A DNA stretch of 64,000 nucleotides from Vibrio stylophorae (GCF_921293875.1 NZ_CAKLDI010000001.1:2419915-2483914); one strand, 5' to 3'. Counted from the stretch's first letter, positions 1 to 11,000 are shown. Translations and numbers: made by a program. Notes: a model not told the origin generated them from the sequence alone.

Positions 1-1099
1 CGACGCCTTGCTGCGCCCAATCAAACTTCGACACATCCGCACTGAGATCCGCATGATAAAACTGCGCATTGTTGATCCCTTGCGCCTTGGCATTTTCACG
101 TGCGCGCAGCACCATCTCTTCAACGCCTTCAACACCAATCACCTGCTGGACATGCTTGGCCAGCGGTAAGGTGAAATTGCCGAGGCCACAGAACAGATCC
201 AACACCCGATCGCTGCTTTTTAGCGCGAGCCAATCAAGGGCTTGTGCCACCATTTGGCTATTCACCTTGGCATTGACCTGCATAAAGTCATTGGGACCCA
301 CGGCAATTTGGCATTGCGCTACCTCATAGTGATCAGCATGCCCGAGCAAGCACTGATAATCTTTACTGCTTTCAGCAAAATAAAAATTCAGTTGGTGTTG
401 CTTAGCAAATTCGAGCCACAACGCTTGGTCACAGGCTTTCATTGGCCCTTGGTGACGAAGGCTTAATTGTACGCCATTGGCCAGTAACGCCAGCTGAATA
501 TGACCCAGTGCGCGTTTCTGGCTATGCTTTGCAACCAAAGCTTGAAGCTGCGGTAATAACGCATTGAGCTCAGCAGCCAGTACCGGACAATCATCCACCA
601 CCACCACTTCTTTACTGGCGCGGGCACGAAAACCTAATTGATATTCACCTTGATGATTCGGCGCAATACTCAAACGCGCGCTGCGACGGTAGTGCCAGCA
701 ATCACCTTCAACGGGTTGTGCTTGCGCTGCCACGGCAGCTGCATCGCCACCTTGACGCATCAGCTGCGCTAGACTTTGCTGTTTATGCGCGACCTGCGCA
801 TCATGAGGTAAGTGCTGCAAATTACAGCCACCACAACGGCCATAGTGCGGACAAGCAGGCGCAACACGATCAGCGCTTGGCTCAAGAATGCGAATTAATT
901 TCGCCTGAGCGTAGCGACGTTTATCTTCGATAATTTGCGCCAGCACCGACTCTCCGGCCAATGCGCCAGGAATAAATACCGCCTTGCCTTGCCAGTGTGC
1001 AATGCCCACACCTTGATGGTCTAAGCGCTCAACCTGCATGGTTTGATGCTGCTGCGAAACTGATTTTTTACGAGGTGTTGGCTTAAAAAAACGGGCCAT
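1..1099 (-). CDS. rlmD: 23S rRNA (uracil-1939-C5)-methyltransferase RlmD, 3' end cut by window edge
   Basis: This SAM-dependent enzyme methylates U1939 of 23S rRNA. Reading leftwards from an ATG at 1099, the frame stays open to base 1, giving about 366 codons of a protein usually near 430 residues, so the C-terminus is outside the window. A TRAM-like N-terminal part is followed by a four-cysteine 4Fe-4S motif (CPHYGRCGGC...), and later by the SAM-binding motif DLFCGLGNFTL. The catalytic cysteine region must lie beyond the left edge. The gene diverges from barA, the same arrangement as in Escherichia coli, which supports the call. The start codon is followed by a lysine-rich stretch typical of the family. 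Confidence 0.95.
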   Translation of the reverse strand, partial: MARFFKPTPRKKSVSQQHQTMQVERLDHQGVGIAHWQGKAVFIPGALAGESVLAQIIEDKRRYAQAKLIRILEPSADRVAPACPHYGRCGGCNLQHLPHDAQVAHKQQSLAQLMRQGGDAAAVAAQAQPVEGDCWHYRRSARLSIAPNHQGEYQLGFRARASKEVVVVDDCPVLAAELNALLPQLQALVAKHSQKRALGHIQLALLANGVQLSLRHQGPMKACDQALWLEFAKQHQLNFYFAESSKDYQCLLGHADHYEVAQCQIAVGPNDFMQVNAKVNSQMVAQALDWLALKSSDRVLDLFCGLGNFTLPLAKHVQQVIGVEGVEEMVLRARENAKAQGINNAQFYHADLSADVSKFDWAQQGV

Positions 1100-1199
1100 G
1101 GTGCGGTGACTCACTGAATTGAAGATGAAAAATTGTCGAATGCGGTGAACTTCTTTAAGCTAAACGCAAGCTTGCTTATTCTCCCATAGATGATTGCCA

Positions 1200-3992
1200 A
1201 TGACCAAGTATGGACTGCGCGCGCGCGTCATTACCCTTACCCTAGCCCCGACTTTGATCATCGGGTTACTCCTCAGTGCCTATTTTACGCTCAACCGTTA
1301 TCACGACTTAGAAAATCAACTAGTCGAAACGGGCGCCAGCATTGTCGAGCCATTGGCGATTTCAACTGAATATGGCATGAGCGCCAATAGCCGTGAAGAG
1401 GTGCGTCGCCTTCTCAGCTATGTCCATCGCAAACACTCTGACATCATTCGAAGTATTGCAGTGTTTGACGATGACAACCGACTATTTGTCACCTCAAATT
1501 TTCACCGTAATTTTGATCTGCTGAAATTTCCTGACAATCAACCGATTCCGCAATCACTGTCCATTAGCCAGCACCAAGACCATTTGGTCTTACGCGCGCC
1601 CATTTTAGCCGAAGCGCGATTTGACCAAACCGACAATCAGGTCACCATGGCCGTACTGGGTTACGTCGCCTTAGAGCTCGATTTAGCGCCGCTTCGCTTA
1701 GCCCAATATCGTGAAATCAGCGTTGCACTCAGCGTGCTACTTTTTGGCCTGCTGCTTTCCGGACTCTTTGCCTATCGCCTATTAAAGGATGTTTCACGTC
1801 CAGTGCGACATATGGTCAATGTGGTGGACCAAATTCGCCGTGGCCATTTAAACGTGCGCATTGAAGGAAAATTACTCGGTGAGCTCGACACCCTGAAAAA
1901 TGGCATTAACGCCATGGCTATTTCATTGTCCGATTATCATGTGGAGATGCAGCAAAGCATCGATCAGGCCACCTCTGATCTGCGCGAAACCTTAGAGCAA
2001 CTTGAGATTCAAAACGTCGAGCTCGATATCGCGAAAAAACGCGCGCAGGAAGCAGCTCGCGTGAAATCAGAGTTCTTAGCCAATATGTCGCATGAACTGC
2101 GCACGCCGCTCAATGGGGTAATTGGCTTTACTCGGCAAATGCTCAAAACACGGCTCAGCCCAAGTCAGCAAGACTATTTACAGACCATTGAAAAATCAGC
2201 CAACAACCTGCTGACCATCATCAATGACATTCTTGATTTCTCAAAACTAGAAGCCGGCAAGCTGGTTCTAGAAACCATTCCTTTTGATTTCTACGACAAC
2301 CTCGATGAAGTAGCCCGCCTACTTGCGCCAAGTGCCCACGATAAAGGCTTGGAGCTAACTCTTAATATCGATCCGGCGATTCCTGCGGGCTTGGTTGGCG
2401 ACCCACTGCGCATTCAGCAAGTGCTCACCAACTTGGTGGGCAATGCGGTGAAATTTACCGAGCGTGGCAATATCGATATCAGCGTCGAGGTCAAAGCCCA
2501 ACATGACGATGGTATTGAGCTGCAATTTATCGTGAAAGATAGCGGCATCGGCATCTCTGAGCGCCAGCAAGCTGAGCTATTTCAAGCCTTTCGACAGGCT
2601 GATGCCAGCATCTCTCGGCGTTATGGCGGCACCGGCTTAGGACTGGTGATCACCCAAAAATTAGTCTCTGAAATGGGCGGCGAAATTAATATGAAAAGCC
2701 GCCTACACAAAGGCTCAACGTTCTGGTTTAACCTGCGTTTGCACAAAACCGATTTACCCGTTTCTCAGCATTTGGATATTTCACAATTGCAGGGACAACG
2801 CATTTTGCTGATTGAGCCCAATCGCCAAGCTGCCGCCGTACTTCAGCAGCAGCTTAGCTTTGCCGGTTTGCAAGTCACCTATCGCTCAACCCTGCCCGAG
2901 CGCATGGTTCAACACGATTACGCCCTGCTCTGTCTCTCACCCGGACCGCAGCCACCAATCAGCAGTTTGCTGGCGCAAATTCAGCACATTCAGATGCACA
3001 GCAAACACTGTGTAGTGAGCCTACCAAGCACTGAACTTGCACTGTCAGAGCAGCTGCTCAATAGCGGCATCGATGCCTGCATTGGTAAACCGCTATCACC
3101 GCGCAAACTTTATGAAGCGCTGCTGAGTCATCGCCCGCAGCAACTTCTTTCAAATCCTGCGCCTGAAAGTGAAACGCCAAAGCTGCCACTACGCGTACTG
3201 GCTGTTGACGACAACCCAGCCAACCTCAAACTCATCGCGGCGCTATTACAAGAGCGCGTCGAGCAGGTCTATCGCGCCAGCTCTGGCAGACAAGCGCTAC
3301 AACTGGCGCAGGATCATAGTTTTGATTTGATCTTTATGGACATTCAAATGCCCGAGATGGATGGCGTGACCACCCTTAAGCAGTTGCGACAGCTCAAACG
3401 CCATGGCCAGACACCGGTCATTGCCGTGACGGCTCACGCCATGGCAGGTGAGCGAGAGCGCTTGCTCGCTGAAGGAATGGATGACTATTTAACCAAACCC
3501 ATTGAAGAAGCGATTTTGGAACAAACGCTGATTCGTTGGGGTGGACAAATGGATCCCGCAACACCATCACTCACCACACTAACCATTGAGCAACCGACGG
3601 TACCTGCACCCGTGCGCTCAACCAAGGTGATTGATTGGCCGCTGGCACTTCGCCAAGCAGCCGGTAAAGTAGATCTCGCGCGCGAAATGCTGAGCATGCT
3701 GATCGATTTTGTACCGCAAGTACAACAAGAGATAGAGCGCGCACTCAAGGATCTCAACACCGCGGATGGCCAAGCCCTCACCGCCATTATTCATAAATTG
3801 CATGGCAGCTGCGCCTATAGCGGAGCACCGCGGGTTAAAGCGTTATGCGCCACCCTAGAAACCGCGCTTAAATCGGGACAAACGTTGCCGCAACTTGAGC
3901 CTGAATTATCTGAGCTGGTGGATGAGCTGAAAAATCTGTGCAAAGCGGCGCCCGAATATTTGCAGCAACATACCGCGCAACATCCGCATTAA
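1200..3992 (+). CDS. barA: Hybrid sensor histidine kinase BarA (two-component, acts on UvrY/VarA)
   Basis: This inner-membrane tripartite kinase feeds the GacA/UvrY-type regulator that controls Csr small RNAs. The order is: TM helix near residues 7-28, periplasmic loop, second TM near 175-195, HAMP, a HisKA dimerisation domain with phospho-accepting His298 in SHELRTPLNG, an ATPase domain, a degenerate receiver-like stretch (about 535-650), a true receiver with phospho-Asp714 in FDLIFMDIQMPEMDG, and a C-terminal HPt domain with His865 (IIHKLHG). These positions nearly coincide with E. coli BarA. A TTG two codons upstream is possible, but ATG at 1200 gives the usual MTKYGLRAR start. It is 930 aa long. 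Function is inferred from the family; the phosphorelay residues are all present. Confidence 0.95.
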   Translation: MTKYGLRARVITLTLAPTLIIGLLLSAYFTLNRYHDLENQLVETGASIVEPLAISTEYGMSANSREEVRRLLSYVHRKHSDIIRSIAVFDDDNRLFVTSNFHRNFDLLKFPDNQPIPQSLSISQHQDHLVLRAPILAEARFDQTDNQVTMAVLGYVALELDLAPLRLAQYREISVALSVLLFGLLLSGLFAYRLLKDVSRPVRHMVNVVDQIRRGHLNVRIEGKLLGELDTLKNGINAMAISLSDYHVEMQQSIDQATSDLRETLEQLEIQNVELDIAKKRAQEAARVKSEFLANMSHELRTPLNGVIGFTRQMLKTRLSPSQQDYLQTIEKSANNLLTIINDILDFSKLEAGKLVLETIPFDFYDNLDEVARLLAPSAHDKGLELTLNIDPAIPAGLVGDPLRIQQVLTNLVGNAVKFTERGNIDISVEVKAQHDDGIELQFIVKDSGIGISERQQAELFQAFRQADASISRRYGGTGLGLVITQKLVSEMGGEINMKSRLHKGSTFWFNLRLHKTDLPVSQHLDISQLQGQRILLIEPNRQAAAVLQQQLSFAGLQVTYRSTLPERMVQHDYALLCLSPGPQPPISSLLAQIQHIQMHSKHCVVSLPSTELALSEQLLNSGIDACIGKPLSPRKLYEALLSHRPQQLLSNPAPESETPKLPLRVLAVDDNPANLKLIAALLQERVEQVYRASSGRQALQLAQDHSFDLIFMDIQMPEMDGVTTLKQLRQLKRHGQTPVIAVTAHAMAGERERLLAEGMDDYLTKPIEEAILEQTLIRWGGQMDPATPSLTTLTIEQPTVPAPVRSTKVIDWPLALRQAAGKVDLAREMLSMLIDFVPQVQQEIERALKDLNTADGQALTAIIHKLHGSCAYSGAPRVKALCATLETALKSGQTLPQLEPELSELVDELKNLCKAAPEYLQQHTAQHPH

Positions 3993-4139
3993 CACAATGG
4001 CTGCAAATCGTTTTTGCTGCATTATGCAATCGAAGCCTCAGTGCATCGTTCACACAGGGACAGCGCACAAACTCTCACCAAGGCGATTTATTTTTTGTAG
4101 TGAATTAGGTATAACCACAGCCATTGCAAATCAGTGAGC

Positions 4140-4700
4140 ATGAATCAAATGGAACAAAAGAGTGCGTCCTTTTTTCTAAAACGCGGCCTTAAAATCATCG
4201 TCTCTGCAATTTTTCCACCCTATGGTGTGTATTGGCTGATTCATAGCGGTTTGTGTCGAAACCACCCCAATCGCTTTAAATATGCCATTGCAGGAGGCGC
4301 GACTACCGCAGCGCTACTGATTGGTTATGTGCAATATATGCAGCACCAAGAATCCACACATGCCGCCTCTTTAGGGCTCAGCATGGAACAATATCGCGCT
4401 TATGCGGTTTGCGAAAAATACATGCCAGTTGCGCAGTTTTTGCAAATCGAAGCGGACGCAAAAGCGATGAACCGCCCTGCGGCCTATGAGTATTTATTCC
4501 AATGCGATTTAGCCAAAATGACGCCAAATGCACGTGCAGAATTTGAAGCCATGGCGGCCAAAGAAGGCTTAACCCTGCGTCAGCTTCACAGCTATGAGCA
4601 ATTTAAAGAGCAGCTCTCTTTGGCTCAATACAAAGAAGCGCTCGATAAAAAAGCGAATAATCTGCCATCGGATGCAAATACCCCTGAAATCGCAGATTAG
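4140..4700 (+). CDS. Hypothetical membrane protein
   Basis: I do not recognise this protein. It is about 186 aa with hydrophobic segments near residues 12-35 (a Pro-Pro-Tyr-Gly turn in the middle) and 45-65, then a long hydrophilic, alanine- and glutamine-rich part with YRAY and YEYLFQCDLAKM stretches that looks helical. The C-terminal part is probably soluble. An in-frame GTG at 4134 is an alternative start; no strong ribosome binding site precedes either. The gene sits alone between barA and a bidirectional terminator shared with acpS. Codon use looks like that of its neighbours, so there is no sign of recent transfer. No function is proposed. Confidence 0.7.
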   Translation: MNQMEQKSASFFLKRGLKIIVSAIFPPYGVYWLIHSGLCRNHPNRFKYAIAGGATTAALLIGYVQYMQHQESTHAASLGLSMEQYRAYAVCEKYMPVAQFLQIEADAKAMNRPAAYEYLFQCDLAKMTPNARAEFEAMAAKEGLTLRQLHSYEQFKEQLSLAQYKEALDKKANNLPSDANTPEIAD

Positions 4701-4720
4701 TCGCTCATATCAGCCATAAA

Positions 4721-4747
4721 AAAACCGCTCATTTGAGCGGTTTTTTT
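4721..4747. terminator. Bidirectional rho-independent terminator
   Basis: A hairpin with arms AAAACCGCTC and GAGCGGTTTT and a 4-nt ATTT-containing loop is flanked by an A run on the left and seven T on the right. It can therefore terminate the rightward hypothetical gene and the leftward acpS operon. Confidence 0.85.
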
Positions 4748-4761
4748 ATGTGGTTTGCAGC

Positions 4762-5148
4762 CTATAAACGAGATTCAAAAATCACCGTCGCCACGGCATA
4801 GCGCTTTTCATCAGAAATCGATAGATGATGTGCAATATCGCCTTGCGCAGCGAGCAGAACTTGCGCCTGACCCGTAATCACAAGATAGGGCTTTCCCTGT
4901 TCATCATTGCGCACTTCAAAATCATGCAAACTCACGCCCGCAGCAATCCCTGTTCCTAAGGCTTTTGCCGCTGCTTCTTTAGCGGCGAAACGCTTGGCCA
5001 AATAACGTGCTTGGCGTTTTGAGTCGGTAAAACATTGATACTCAAATTCAGTCAAAATACGCCGAGCCAAACTGTCACCCGTGCGCTCAAGTGCCGCTTC
5101 AATACGTGCGATTTCAGCGATATCTGTTCCCAATCCAATAATGGCCAT
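4762..5148 (-). CDS. acpS: Holo-[acyl-carrier-protein] synthase AcpS
   Basis: This enzyme transfers 4'-phosphopantetheine from CoA to apo-acyl carrier protein in fatty acid synthesis. The 128-aa product is close to the usual 126. The magnesium-binding residues are visible as Asp9 ([10 protein letters not shown]) and Glu58 ([12 protein letters not shown]). I chose the ATG at 5148 because the product then begins exactly like the family and lies 19 bp downstream of the pdxJ stop; an upstream in-frame start at 5187 would overlap pdxJ and add a non-conserved tail. It is the last gene of the pdxJ-acpS pair in the leftward run, as in E. coli and Vibrio. Confidence 0.96.
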   Translation of the reverse strand: MAIIGLGTDIAEIARIEAALERTGDSLARRILTEFEYQCFTDSKRQARYLAKRFAAKEAAAKALGTGIAAGVSLHDFEVRNDEQGKPYLVITGQAQVLLAAQGDIAHHLSISDEKRYAVATVIFESRL

Positions 5149-5167
5149 AAACTCTCGCGTAGAATTG

Positions 5168-5899
5168 TTAAGCGCGGGCGCTCTCAACCAATTGCTTCAT
5201 ATCAGCAACGGCTTTTGCCAAACCATCAAACAGGGCGCGGCCCATAATAGAATGGCCGATATTCAGCTCATAAATCTCAGGTAGCGCTGCAATCGCTTGC
5301 ACATTGTGATAGGTCAAGCCATGACCTGCATTAACCATCAAACCAATGCTATGGGCATAACGCGCGCCTTCGGCGATCTCAGCCAATTCTTTGGCCTGCG
5401 CTTCTTCAGTTTCAGCATCTGCATAATGGCCAGTGTGCAGCTCAATAAATGGCGCGCCACAGGCTTTTGCCGCATCAATTTGCGCTTTATCTGGCGCGAT
5501 AAAGAGTGACACTTTAATCCCAGCGGCGCTCATTTTTTCAGTGGCCGCTTTGACGCGCGCAAATTGCCCAACCACATCCAAGCCACCTTCAGTGGTTACT
5601 TCTTGGCGTTTTTCTGGTACCAAGCACACATATTCAGGCTGGGTTTCAAGGGCGATAGCGACCATTTCATCGGTCACGGCCATCTCAAGGTTCATGCGTG
5701 TTTGTAGAGTTTCACGCAAAATACGCACATCACGATCTTTGATATGACGACGATCTTCACGCAAGTGAATGGTGATGCCAGCAGCGCCTGCGCGCTCAGC
5801 GACTTCAGCTGCATGGACGGGATCGGGATATTTGGTGCCACGTGCATTTCGCAACGTTGCGACGTGATCAATATTCACGCCAAGTAAAGCGGGTTTCAT
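5168..5899 (-). CDS. pdxJ: Pyridoxine 5'-phosphate synthase PdxJ
   Basis: This enzyme condenses 1-deoxy-D-xylulose 5-phosphate with 3-amino-2-oxopropyl phosphate, the last step that builds the pyridoxine ring. The 243-aa TIM-barrel protein has the N-terminal [14 protein letters not shown] motif with its active-site His, the HLREDRRHI loop, the [16 protein letters not shown] stretch and the NAGHGL phosphate-binding loop. The start ATG overlaps the recO stop by 4 nt, so the two are probably translationally coupled. PLP made by this pathway is the cofactor of HemL and the MalY/PatB-type enzyme elsewhere in the window. Confidence 0.97.
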   Translation of the reverse strand: MKPALLGVNIDHVATLRNARGTKYPDPVHAAEVAERAGAAGITIHLREDRRHIKDRDVRILRETLQTRMNLEMAVTDEMVAIALETQPEYVCLVPEKRQEVTTEGGLDVVGQFARVKAATEKMSAAGIKVSLFIAPDKAQIDAAKACGAPFIELHTGHYADAETEEAQAKELAEIAEGARYAHSIGLMVNAGHGLTYHNVQAIAALPEIYELNIGHSIMGRALFDGLAKAVADMKQLVESARA

Positions 5900-6606
5900 G
5901 ATGGACCACTCCTTCGCTGTGGTAAGAATAATTCTCTGCTTTTTAACGGCTTAGAGCCAAGATACGGCTTTAATGCTAAGCGTGTAAAGCGTTTTGCTGC
6001 CTGCAATTGGTCACGATCTGTAAACTCACGGCTGGCCAATGCTTTGAGCTGATGGCCAGTAAAGGACCACTGGCTGGGTTTTAAAGAGGCGATAAAGCCA
6101 AGCTGCTCGCGATAAAGGTAAGTCATGGTGTCGCTCACCGGCTCACCACTACCAGCGCAGTGCAAGAAATCAACACCATAGCCAAGATGCTCAAGCAGTG
6201 CTAATTCAAAGCGGCGCAACGCCGGCTCAGGATTATTGGCTTGCGCCAATTCGCGCAGCGCATTGAGGTAATCAAGGAAAAGTTCGGGATAGGATGTATG
6301 AGGTGCAAGCACACGAGCCAGCACCTCATTGAGGTATAAACCAGAATAGAGAATGGGGCCAAACAGGGGTAAACCCAAGCTCAGCGCTTCAGCATGGGTC
6401 AGAATCGGCAAACTGCCGCGGCCTGACCATTTTCCAAGCAGCGGAATAAAGGGCTGAAGTGCACCCTTCACACGCGAGCGTTTGGCTCTTGCCCCTTTCG
6501 CGATCACCGTCAGGCGACCCTCTTTTTCAGAAAAGAGATCAACCAGTAAGCTGGTTTCGCTATAGGGACGGCTATGGAGCACGAAGCAGCGTTGGAGTCC
6601 CTCCAT
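5896..6606 (-). CDS. recO: DNA repair protein RecO
   Basis: RecO loads RecA onto SSB-coated single-stranded DNA with RecR in recombinational gap repair. The 236-aa product has the N-terminal OB fold (residues about 1-80, including [20 protein letters not shown] and the basic [12 protein letters not shown] strand) followed by the helical domain. The zinc-type cysteines seen in many Gram-positive RecO proteins are not evident, as in other gammaproteobacteria. It lies 15 bp downstream of era and overlaps pdxJ by 4 nt in the conserved rnc-era-recO-pdxJ-acpS order. Confidence 0.95.
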   Translation of the reverse strand: MEGLQRCFVLHSRPYSETSLLVDLFSEKEGRLTVIAKGARAKRSRVKGALQPFIPLLGKWSGRGSLPILTHAEALSLGLPLFGPILYSGLYLNEVLARVLAPHTSYPELFLDYLNALRELAQANNPEPALRRFELALLEHLGYGVDFLHCAGSGEPVSDTMTYLYREQLGFIASLKPSQWSFTGHQLKALASREFTDRDQLQAAKRFTRLALKPYLGSKPLKSRELFLPQRRSGPS

Positions 6607-6621
6607 CCCCCATATCCTTAT

Positions 6622-7527
6622 TTAGAGATCGTCGATATAACCTAGGCTACGCAGCGCTCGTTCGTCATCTGCCCAACCTGATTTCACTTTCACCCAAAGC
6701 TCTAGATAGACTTTGCGCTCAAACAGCTCTTCCATATCCAAGCGCGCTTGACGACCAATGGTTTTGATCTTCTCGCCCGCTTTACCGATGATCATCTTCT
6801 TCTGACCTTGGCGTTCCACCAAAATCAGACCGTTGATCTCAAAACCATCGGTGGCAGGGTTATAGTCAAAACGCTCAATCTCAACTGTCACTGAATAAGG
6901 CAGCTCATCACCAGTAAAACGCATCAGTTTTTCACGGATGATTTCTGAAGCCATAAAGCGCTGTGAACGGTCAGTCACATACTCTTCAGGGAAGTGGAAT
7001 GGCGCTTCAGGAAGATACTCACGTACACGTTTTTCAACGGCGTCTAAGTTGGTGCCGTGCTTCGCAGAAACAGGAATCACATCGACGAAATCCATCTTCT
7101 CAGAAAGCTGCTGCAGATGCGGGAATAGCTCTGCTTTTTCTCTCACGTTATCCACTTTGTTCAAAAGCAAAATGGTTGGGAAGTTAGACTTGCGCAGCTT
7201 GGTGAGTACCATCTCGTCATCAGCGGTCCACTGGGTGCCATCAACAAGGAATAGCACCAAGTTCACATCACTCAAACTGGAGTTGGCCGCACGATTCATC
7301 AAGCGGTTAATCGCGCGTTTTTCTTCAATATGAAGTCCCGGTGTATCCACATAAATCGCCTGATAATTATCGCGGGTATCAACCCCCATAATACGGTGAC
7401 GCGTGGTTTGCGGTTTGCGCGAGGTAATCGAAATCTTCTGACCAAGCAGACGATTCAACAGGGTGGATTTGCCAACATTTGGTCGGCCAACGATGGCGAT
7501 AAAGCCACAGTGTTCTTTTTCGATCAT
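6622..7527 (-). CDS. era: GTPase Era (30S ribosome maturation)
   Basis: Era binds the 3' end of 16S rRNA and checks 30S subunit maturation. In the 301-aa protein the GTPase motifs are clear: G1 GRPNVGKS at residues 14-21, G3 DTPG at 61-64, G4 NKVD at 123-126 and G5 VSAKHG. A C-terminal KH RNA-binding domain follows, with [15 protein letters not shown]. The start ATG overlaps the rnc stop by 4 nt, the usual coupling of RNase III with Era. Confidence 0.97.
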   Translation of the reverse strand: MIEKEHCGFIAIVGRPNVGKSTLLNRLLGQKISITSRKPQTTRHRIMGVDTRDNYQAIYVDTPGLHIEEKRAINRLMNRAANSSLSDVNLVLFLVDGTQWTADDEMVLTKLRKSNFPTILLLNKVDNVREKAELFPHLQQLSEKMDFVDVIPVSAKHGTNLDAVEKRVREYLPEAPFHFPEEYVTDRSQRFMASEIIREKLMRFTGDELPYSVTVEIERFDYNPATDGFEINGLILVERQGQKKMIIGKAGEKIKTIGRQARLDMEELFERKVYLELWVKVKSGWADDERALRSLGYIDDL

Positions 7528-8198
7528 GCTTCTAACTGCTGTAGTGCCAACTCAGCTGCTGCCTGCTCTGCTTTGCGTCGGCTGCTGCCTTTACCAATGA
7601 CAGGGGCATCCAGCCCAGCCACATCACATTGCACCGTAAACTGCTGGTTATGCGCCTCACCTTGAATATGAATCACGTTATATTCAGGCAATGGCTGACG
7701 GTGCCCCTGCAAGCGCTCTTGCAGGCGAGTTTTCGGGTCTTTTTGATTTACCCCAGGCTGAATTGTGCTCAATCGGCTTTGGTACCAGGCCAGAACAATG
7801 CTCCGAACCGTTTCAATATCACTATCGAGGTAAACAGCACCAATGATAGCTTCAACGGCATCGGCCAAAATCGACTCACGACGGAAACCGCCGCTTTTTA
7901 GCTCACCTGGGCCAAGGGCCAGATGATCGCCAAGCTCAAATTCACGGGCCAATTCGGCCAAGGTTTTACCACGCACTAAAGTTGCACGCATGCGGCTCAT
8001 GTCGCCTTCGTTTACTTTTGGAAAGCGGTGGTAAAGGTCATCAGCAATGACCAAACTCAAAATTGAGTCGCCTAGAAATTCTAGACGCTCATTGTGCTGG
8101 CTGTTGGCGCTACGGTGAGTCAACGCCAACTGAAGGTGCTGAATGTTTGTAAATTGATACCCCAGCTTGCGCTGAAGTTTGTTATTAGGAGAAGTCAT
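7524..8198 (-). CDS. rnc: Ribonuclease III
   Basis: This double-strand-specific endoribonuclease processes rRNA precursors and regulatory RNAs. The 224-aa product carries the signature [12 protein letters not shown] with the catalytic acidic residues, a second acidic site in [14 protein letters not shown], and a C-terminal double-stranded RNA binding domain (about residues 155-222) ending with [14 protein letters not shown]. It lies between lepB and era in the conserved lepA-lepB-rnc-era order. No cleavage-site hairpin for autoregulation was identified by eye upstream of the start. Confidence 0.97.
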   Translation of the reverse strand: MTSPNNKLQRKLGYQFTNIQHLQLALTHRSANSQHNERLEFLGDSILSLVIADDLYHRFPKVNEGDMSRMRATLVRGKTLAELAREFELGDHLALGPGELKSGGFRRESILADAVEAIIGAVYLDSDIETVRSIVLAWYQSRLSTIQPGVNQKDPKTRLQERLQGHRQPLPEYNVIHIQGEAHNQQFTVQCDVAGLDAPVIGKGSSRRKAEQAAAELALQQLEA

Positions 8199-8212
8199 CG
8201 TCTCTAATTTGT

Positions 8213-9109
8213 TTATTCAATGGCACCAATGCGTTCAAAGCGAATGTTACTTGGAACAAAGCTTAAAACGCTCTCTTTTGGTCGGTTAAATTCAAAGCTA
8301 GTCCAGATTGCAACCGCTTTCCCCACCAAGTTTCCTTCTGGCACAAAGCCCCAGAAACGGCTATCAAAACTATTGTCGCGATTATCACCCATCACAAAGT
8401 AGTAACCCTCTGGCACCACCCATTCACCACGACCAGGAATCGGACGATAGTTCATCACAGGTGTTTCTACCGCAGGGTTTTTCAAAATCTGATAGGCGCG
8501 ATCGCCCTGTTTTTCCGTTTGCTCCGTAAGCATCACCCCATCTTGGTAAAAACCACTAGGTTGCTGCTGACTTTGCGGCAAGATATGGCAAGTATGATCG
8601 CCTTTTGGCTGCACACACAAACGCTTATCTCGGCTATAACGAACAGTATCACCCGGCAAACCAATCACACGTTTGATGTAATCGGTATTTGGCTCTGGTG
8701 GGAATTTAAATACCACCACATCGCCATGCTCAGGCTCACCTGTTTTCACCAATTTATGACGAAAAACAGGATCGCGAAGACCGTAGGCAAATTTCTCCAC
8801 CAGAATAAAATCACCTTCCAATAGGGTTGGCATCATGGATCCTGATGGAATTTGAAATGGCTCGTAAATAAACGAGCGTAGAATCAAGACAAAAGCCAAT
8901 ACCGGAAACACTGAGGCTGGCGTCTCAATCCATGATGGAATTGGAACCAGCTTATCTAGCGTTTTTTCATCAACTTGCTCACCAAGCTCCGCTTTAGCCT
9001 GAGCACGCTTTAACGCGCGCGCTGGCGCAAAACGAAACTTATCCAACGCCCACACAATACCTGTGGCAAGCGTTAGCAGGGTTAAAATGAGTGAAAAGGT
9101 ATTGGCCAT
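8213..9109 (-). CDS. lepB: Signal peptidase I (LepB)
   Basis: This inner-membrane serine protease removes signal peptides from exported proteins on the periplasmic side. The 298-aa protein has two N-terminal TM segments (about residues 3-22 and 65-84). The catalytic Ser91 lies in PSGSMMPTL and Lys146 in [12 protein letters not shown], followed by the conserved [16 protein letters not shown] box. The positions match those of the E. coli enzyme. The start is 8 bp after lepA, so lepA-lepB are one transcript. Substrates in this window should include the precursors of TolC, RseB and FbpA. Confidence 0.97.
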   Translation of the reverse strand: MANTFSLILTLLTLATGIVWALDKFRFAPARALKRAQAKAELGEQVDEKTLDKLVPIPSWIETPASVFPVLAFVLILRSFIYEPFQIPSGSMMPTLLEGDFILVEKFAYGLRDPVFRHKLVKTGEPEHGDVVVFKFPPEPNTDYIKRVIGLPGDTVRYSRDKRLCVQPKGDHTCHILPQSQQQPSGFYQDGVMLTEQTEKQGDRAYQILKNPAVETPVMNYRPIPGRGEWVVPEGYYFVMGDNRDNSFDSRFWGFVPEGNLVGKAVAIWTSFEFNRPKESVLSFVPSNIRFERIGAIE

Positions 9110-9117
9110 TGTTTGTC

Positions 9118-10914
9118 CTACTTATCCTTGCCCACGTGCAAAATGGCCAAAAACGCTTCTTGTGGCAGTTCGACGTTACCGATCTGCTTCATACGTTTTT
9201 TACCTTCTTTTTGCTTCTGCAATAGTTTCTTCTTACGGCTTATATCGCCACCGTAACACTTAGCGGTTACGTTTTTACGCAACTGCTTCACGGTTGAACG
9301 CGCGATGATATGGTTACCAATCGCCGCTTGAATAGCGATATCAAATTGCTGGCGTGGAATGAACTCTTTCATCTTCTCAACCAAATCACGACCACGGCCT
9401 TGTGCGTTGTCTTGGTGAGTGATCACCGCAAGCGCATCGACACGGTCGCCGTTAAGAAGAATATCCACACGCACCATTTTCGAGATTTCATAGCGCTGGA
9501 AGTTGTAATCCAAAGACGCGTAACCACGTGAGGTTGATTTCAAGCGATCGAAGAAATCAAGCACCACTTCCGCCATTGGAATATCGTAAGTCAAAGCGAC
9601 TTGGTTACCGTGATACACCATATCCACTTGCATACCGCGTTTTTCGATACACAGGGTAATCACGTTACCGAGGTATTCACTTGGCACCAAGATATTACAG
9701 CGCGCAATCGGCTCACCGATGGTATTGATATCATTGACCGCAGGTAGTTTCGCAGGACTGTCGACATACAGCATGGTGCCGTCTGTCTTTTTCACTTCAT
9801 ACACTACGGTTGGCGCTGTAGTGATCAGCTCAAGATCATATTCACGCTCTAGACGCTCTTGAATAATCTCCATGTGCAACATGCCAAGGAAACCACAACG
9901 GAAACCAAAGCCAAGTGCTGCTGAGTTTTCTGGCTCATAGAACAAGGACGCATCGTTGAGGCTCAATTTACCCAGCGCATCACGGAAGTTTTCATAATCA
10001 TCCGAGGAGATTGGGAATAGGCCCGCGTAAACCTGAGGTTTTACTTTTTTAAAGCCCGGTAGCGGTGTATCACTACCATTTTTCGCCAAGGTCAAGGTAT
10101 CGCCCACAGGCGCACCAAGAATATCCTTGATACCACAAACAACCCAGCCCACTTCGCCGGTATTCAGTTCGTTCGTGTCGACTTGTTTTGGCGTAAAGAT
10201 ACCCAAACGATCCACACCCCAAACTTGGCCTGTGGTCATCACTTTGATCTTGTCGTTTTTCTTCAGTGAGCCGTTTTTAATGCGCACCAAAGAAACCACG
10301 CCAAGGTAGTTATCAAACCAAGAGTCGATGATTAGCGCTTGTAGTGGAGCATCTGGATCGCCTTCTGGCGCAGGAATACGCTTAACGATATCTTCCAGAA
10401 CCAAATCCACACCAAGGCCAGTTTTGGCTGAGCACTTGGTTGCATCGAGAGCGTCAATACCAACAATCTCTTCAATCTCTTCTGCCACACGCTCAGGATC
10501 TGCCGCAGGCAAATCGATTTTATTGAGGACGGGCACGACTTCAAGGTCCATCTCAATTGCGGTGTAACAGTTTGCCAAGGTCTGTGCTTCCACACCCTGA
10601 CCGGCATCGACCACCAATAGCGCACCTTCACAAGCGGCTAGAGAGCGGGATACCTCGTAGGTAAAGTCAACGTGCCCTGGAGTATCAATGAAGTTCAATT
10701 GATAGGTTTCGCCGTCATTGGCTTTGTAGTTCAGGGTCACACTTTGGGCTTTAATCGTAATACCACGCTCGCGCTCAAGATCCATTGAGTCGAGTACCTG
10801 GTCGGCCATTTCACGATCAGTTAAACCACCACATACTTGGATAAGGCGGTCAGATAAGGTCGATTTGCCATGGTCGATATGGGCAATAATCGAAAAGTTA
10901 CGAATATGCTTCAT
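9118..10914 (-). CDS. lepA: Elongation factor 4 (LepA)
   Basis: LepA is a ribosome-associated translational GTPase that can back-translocate stalled ribosomes and affects 30S biogenesis. At 598 aa it has the usual length. The G1 motif [10 protein letters not shown] is near the N-terminus, followed by DTPGHVDF (G3) and NKIDLP (G4), then EF-G-like domains and the LepA-specific C-terminal domain ending [15 protein letters not shown]. It heads the lepA-lepB pair, with 86 bp separating it from rseC. Confidence 0.97.
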   Translation of the reverse strand: MKHIRNFSIIAHIDHGKSTLSDRLIQVCGGLTDREMADQVLDSMDLERERGITIKAQSVTLNYKANDGETYQLNFIDTPGHVDFTYEVSRSLAACEGALLVVDAGQGVEAQTLANCYTAIEMDLEVVPVLNKIDLPAADPERVAEEIEEIVGIDALDATKCSAKTGLGVDLVLEDIVKRIPAPEGDPDAPLQALIIDSWFDNYLGVVSLVRIKNGSLKKNDKIKVMTTGQVWGVDRLGIFTPKQVDTNELNTGEVGWVVCGIKDILGAPVGDTLTLAKNGSDTPLPGFKKVKPQVYAGLFPISSDDYENFRDALGKLSLNDASLFYEPENSAALGFGFRCGFLGMLHMEIIQERLEREYDLELITTAPTVVYEVKKTDGTMLYVDSPAKLPAVNDINTIGEPIARCNILVPSEYLGNVITLCIEKRGMQVDMVYHGNQVALTYDIPMAEVVLDFFDRLKSTSRGYASLDYNFQRYEISKMVRVDILLNGDRVDALAVITHQDNAQGRGRDLVEKMKEFIPRQQFDIAIQAAIGNHIIARSTVKQLRKNVTAKCYGGDISRKKKLLQKQKEGKKRMKQIGNVELPQEAFLAILHVGKDK

Positions 10915-11000
10915 GGATGGGCGTGAAAACTCGCAATTAAAAATGTATGTAAAATTCGAAGATCAATCTGGCGGATTCTAACCAATTTCCAATGCCGCGG

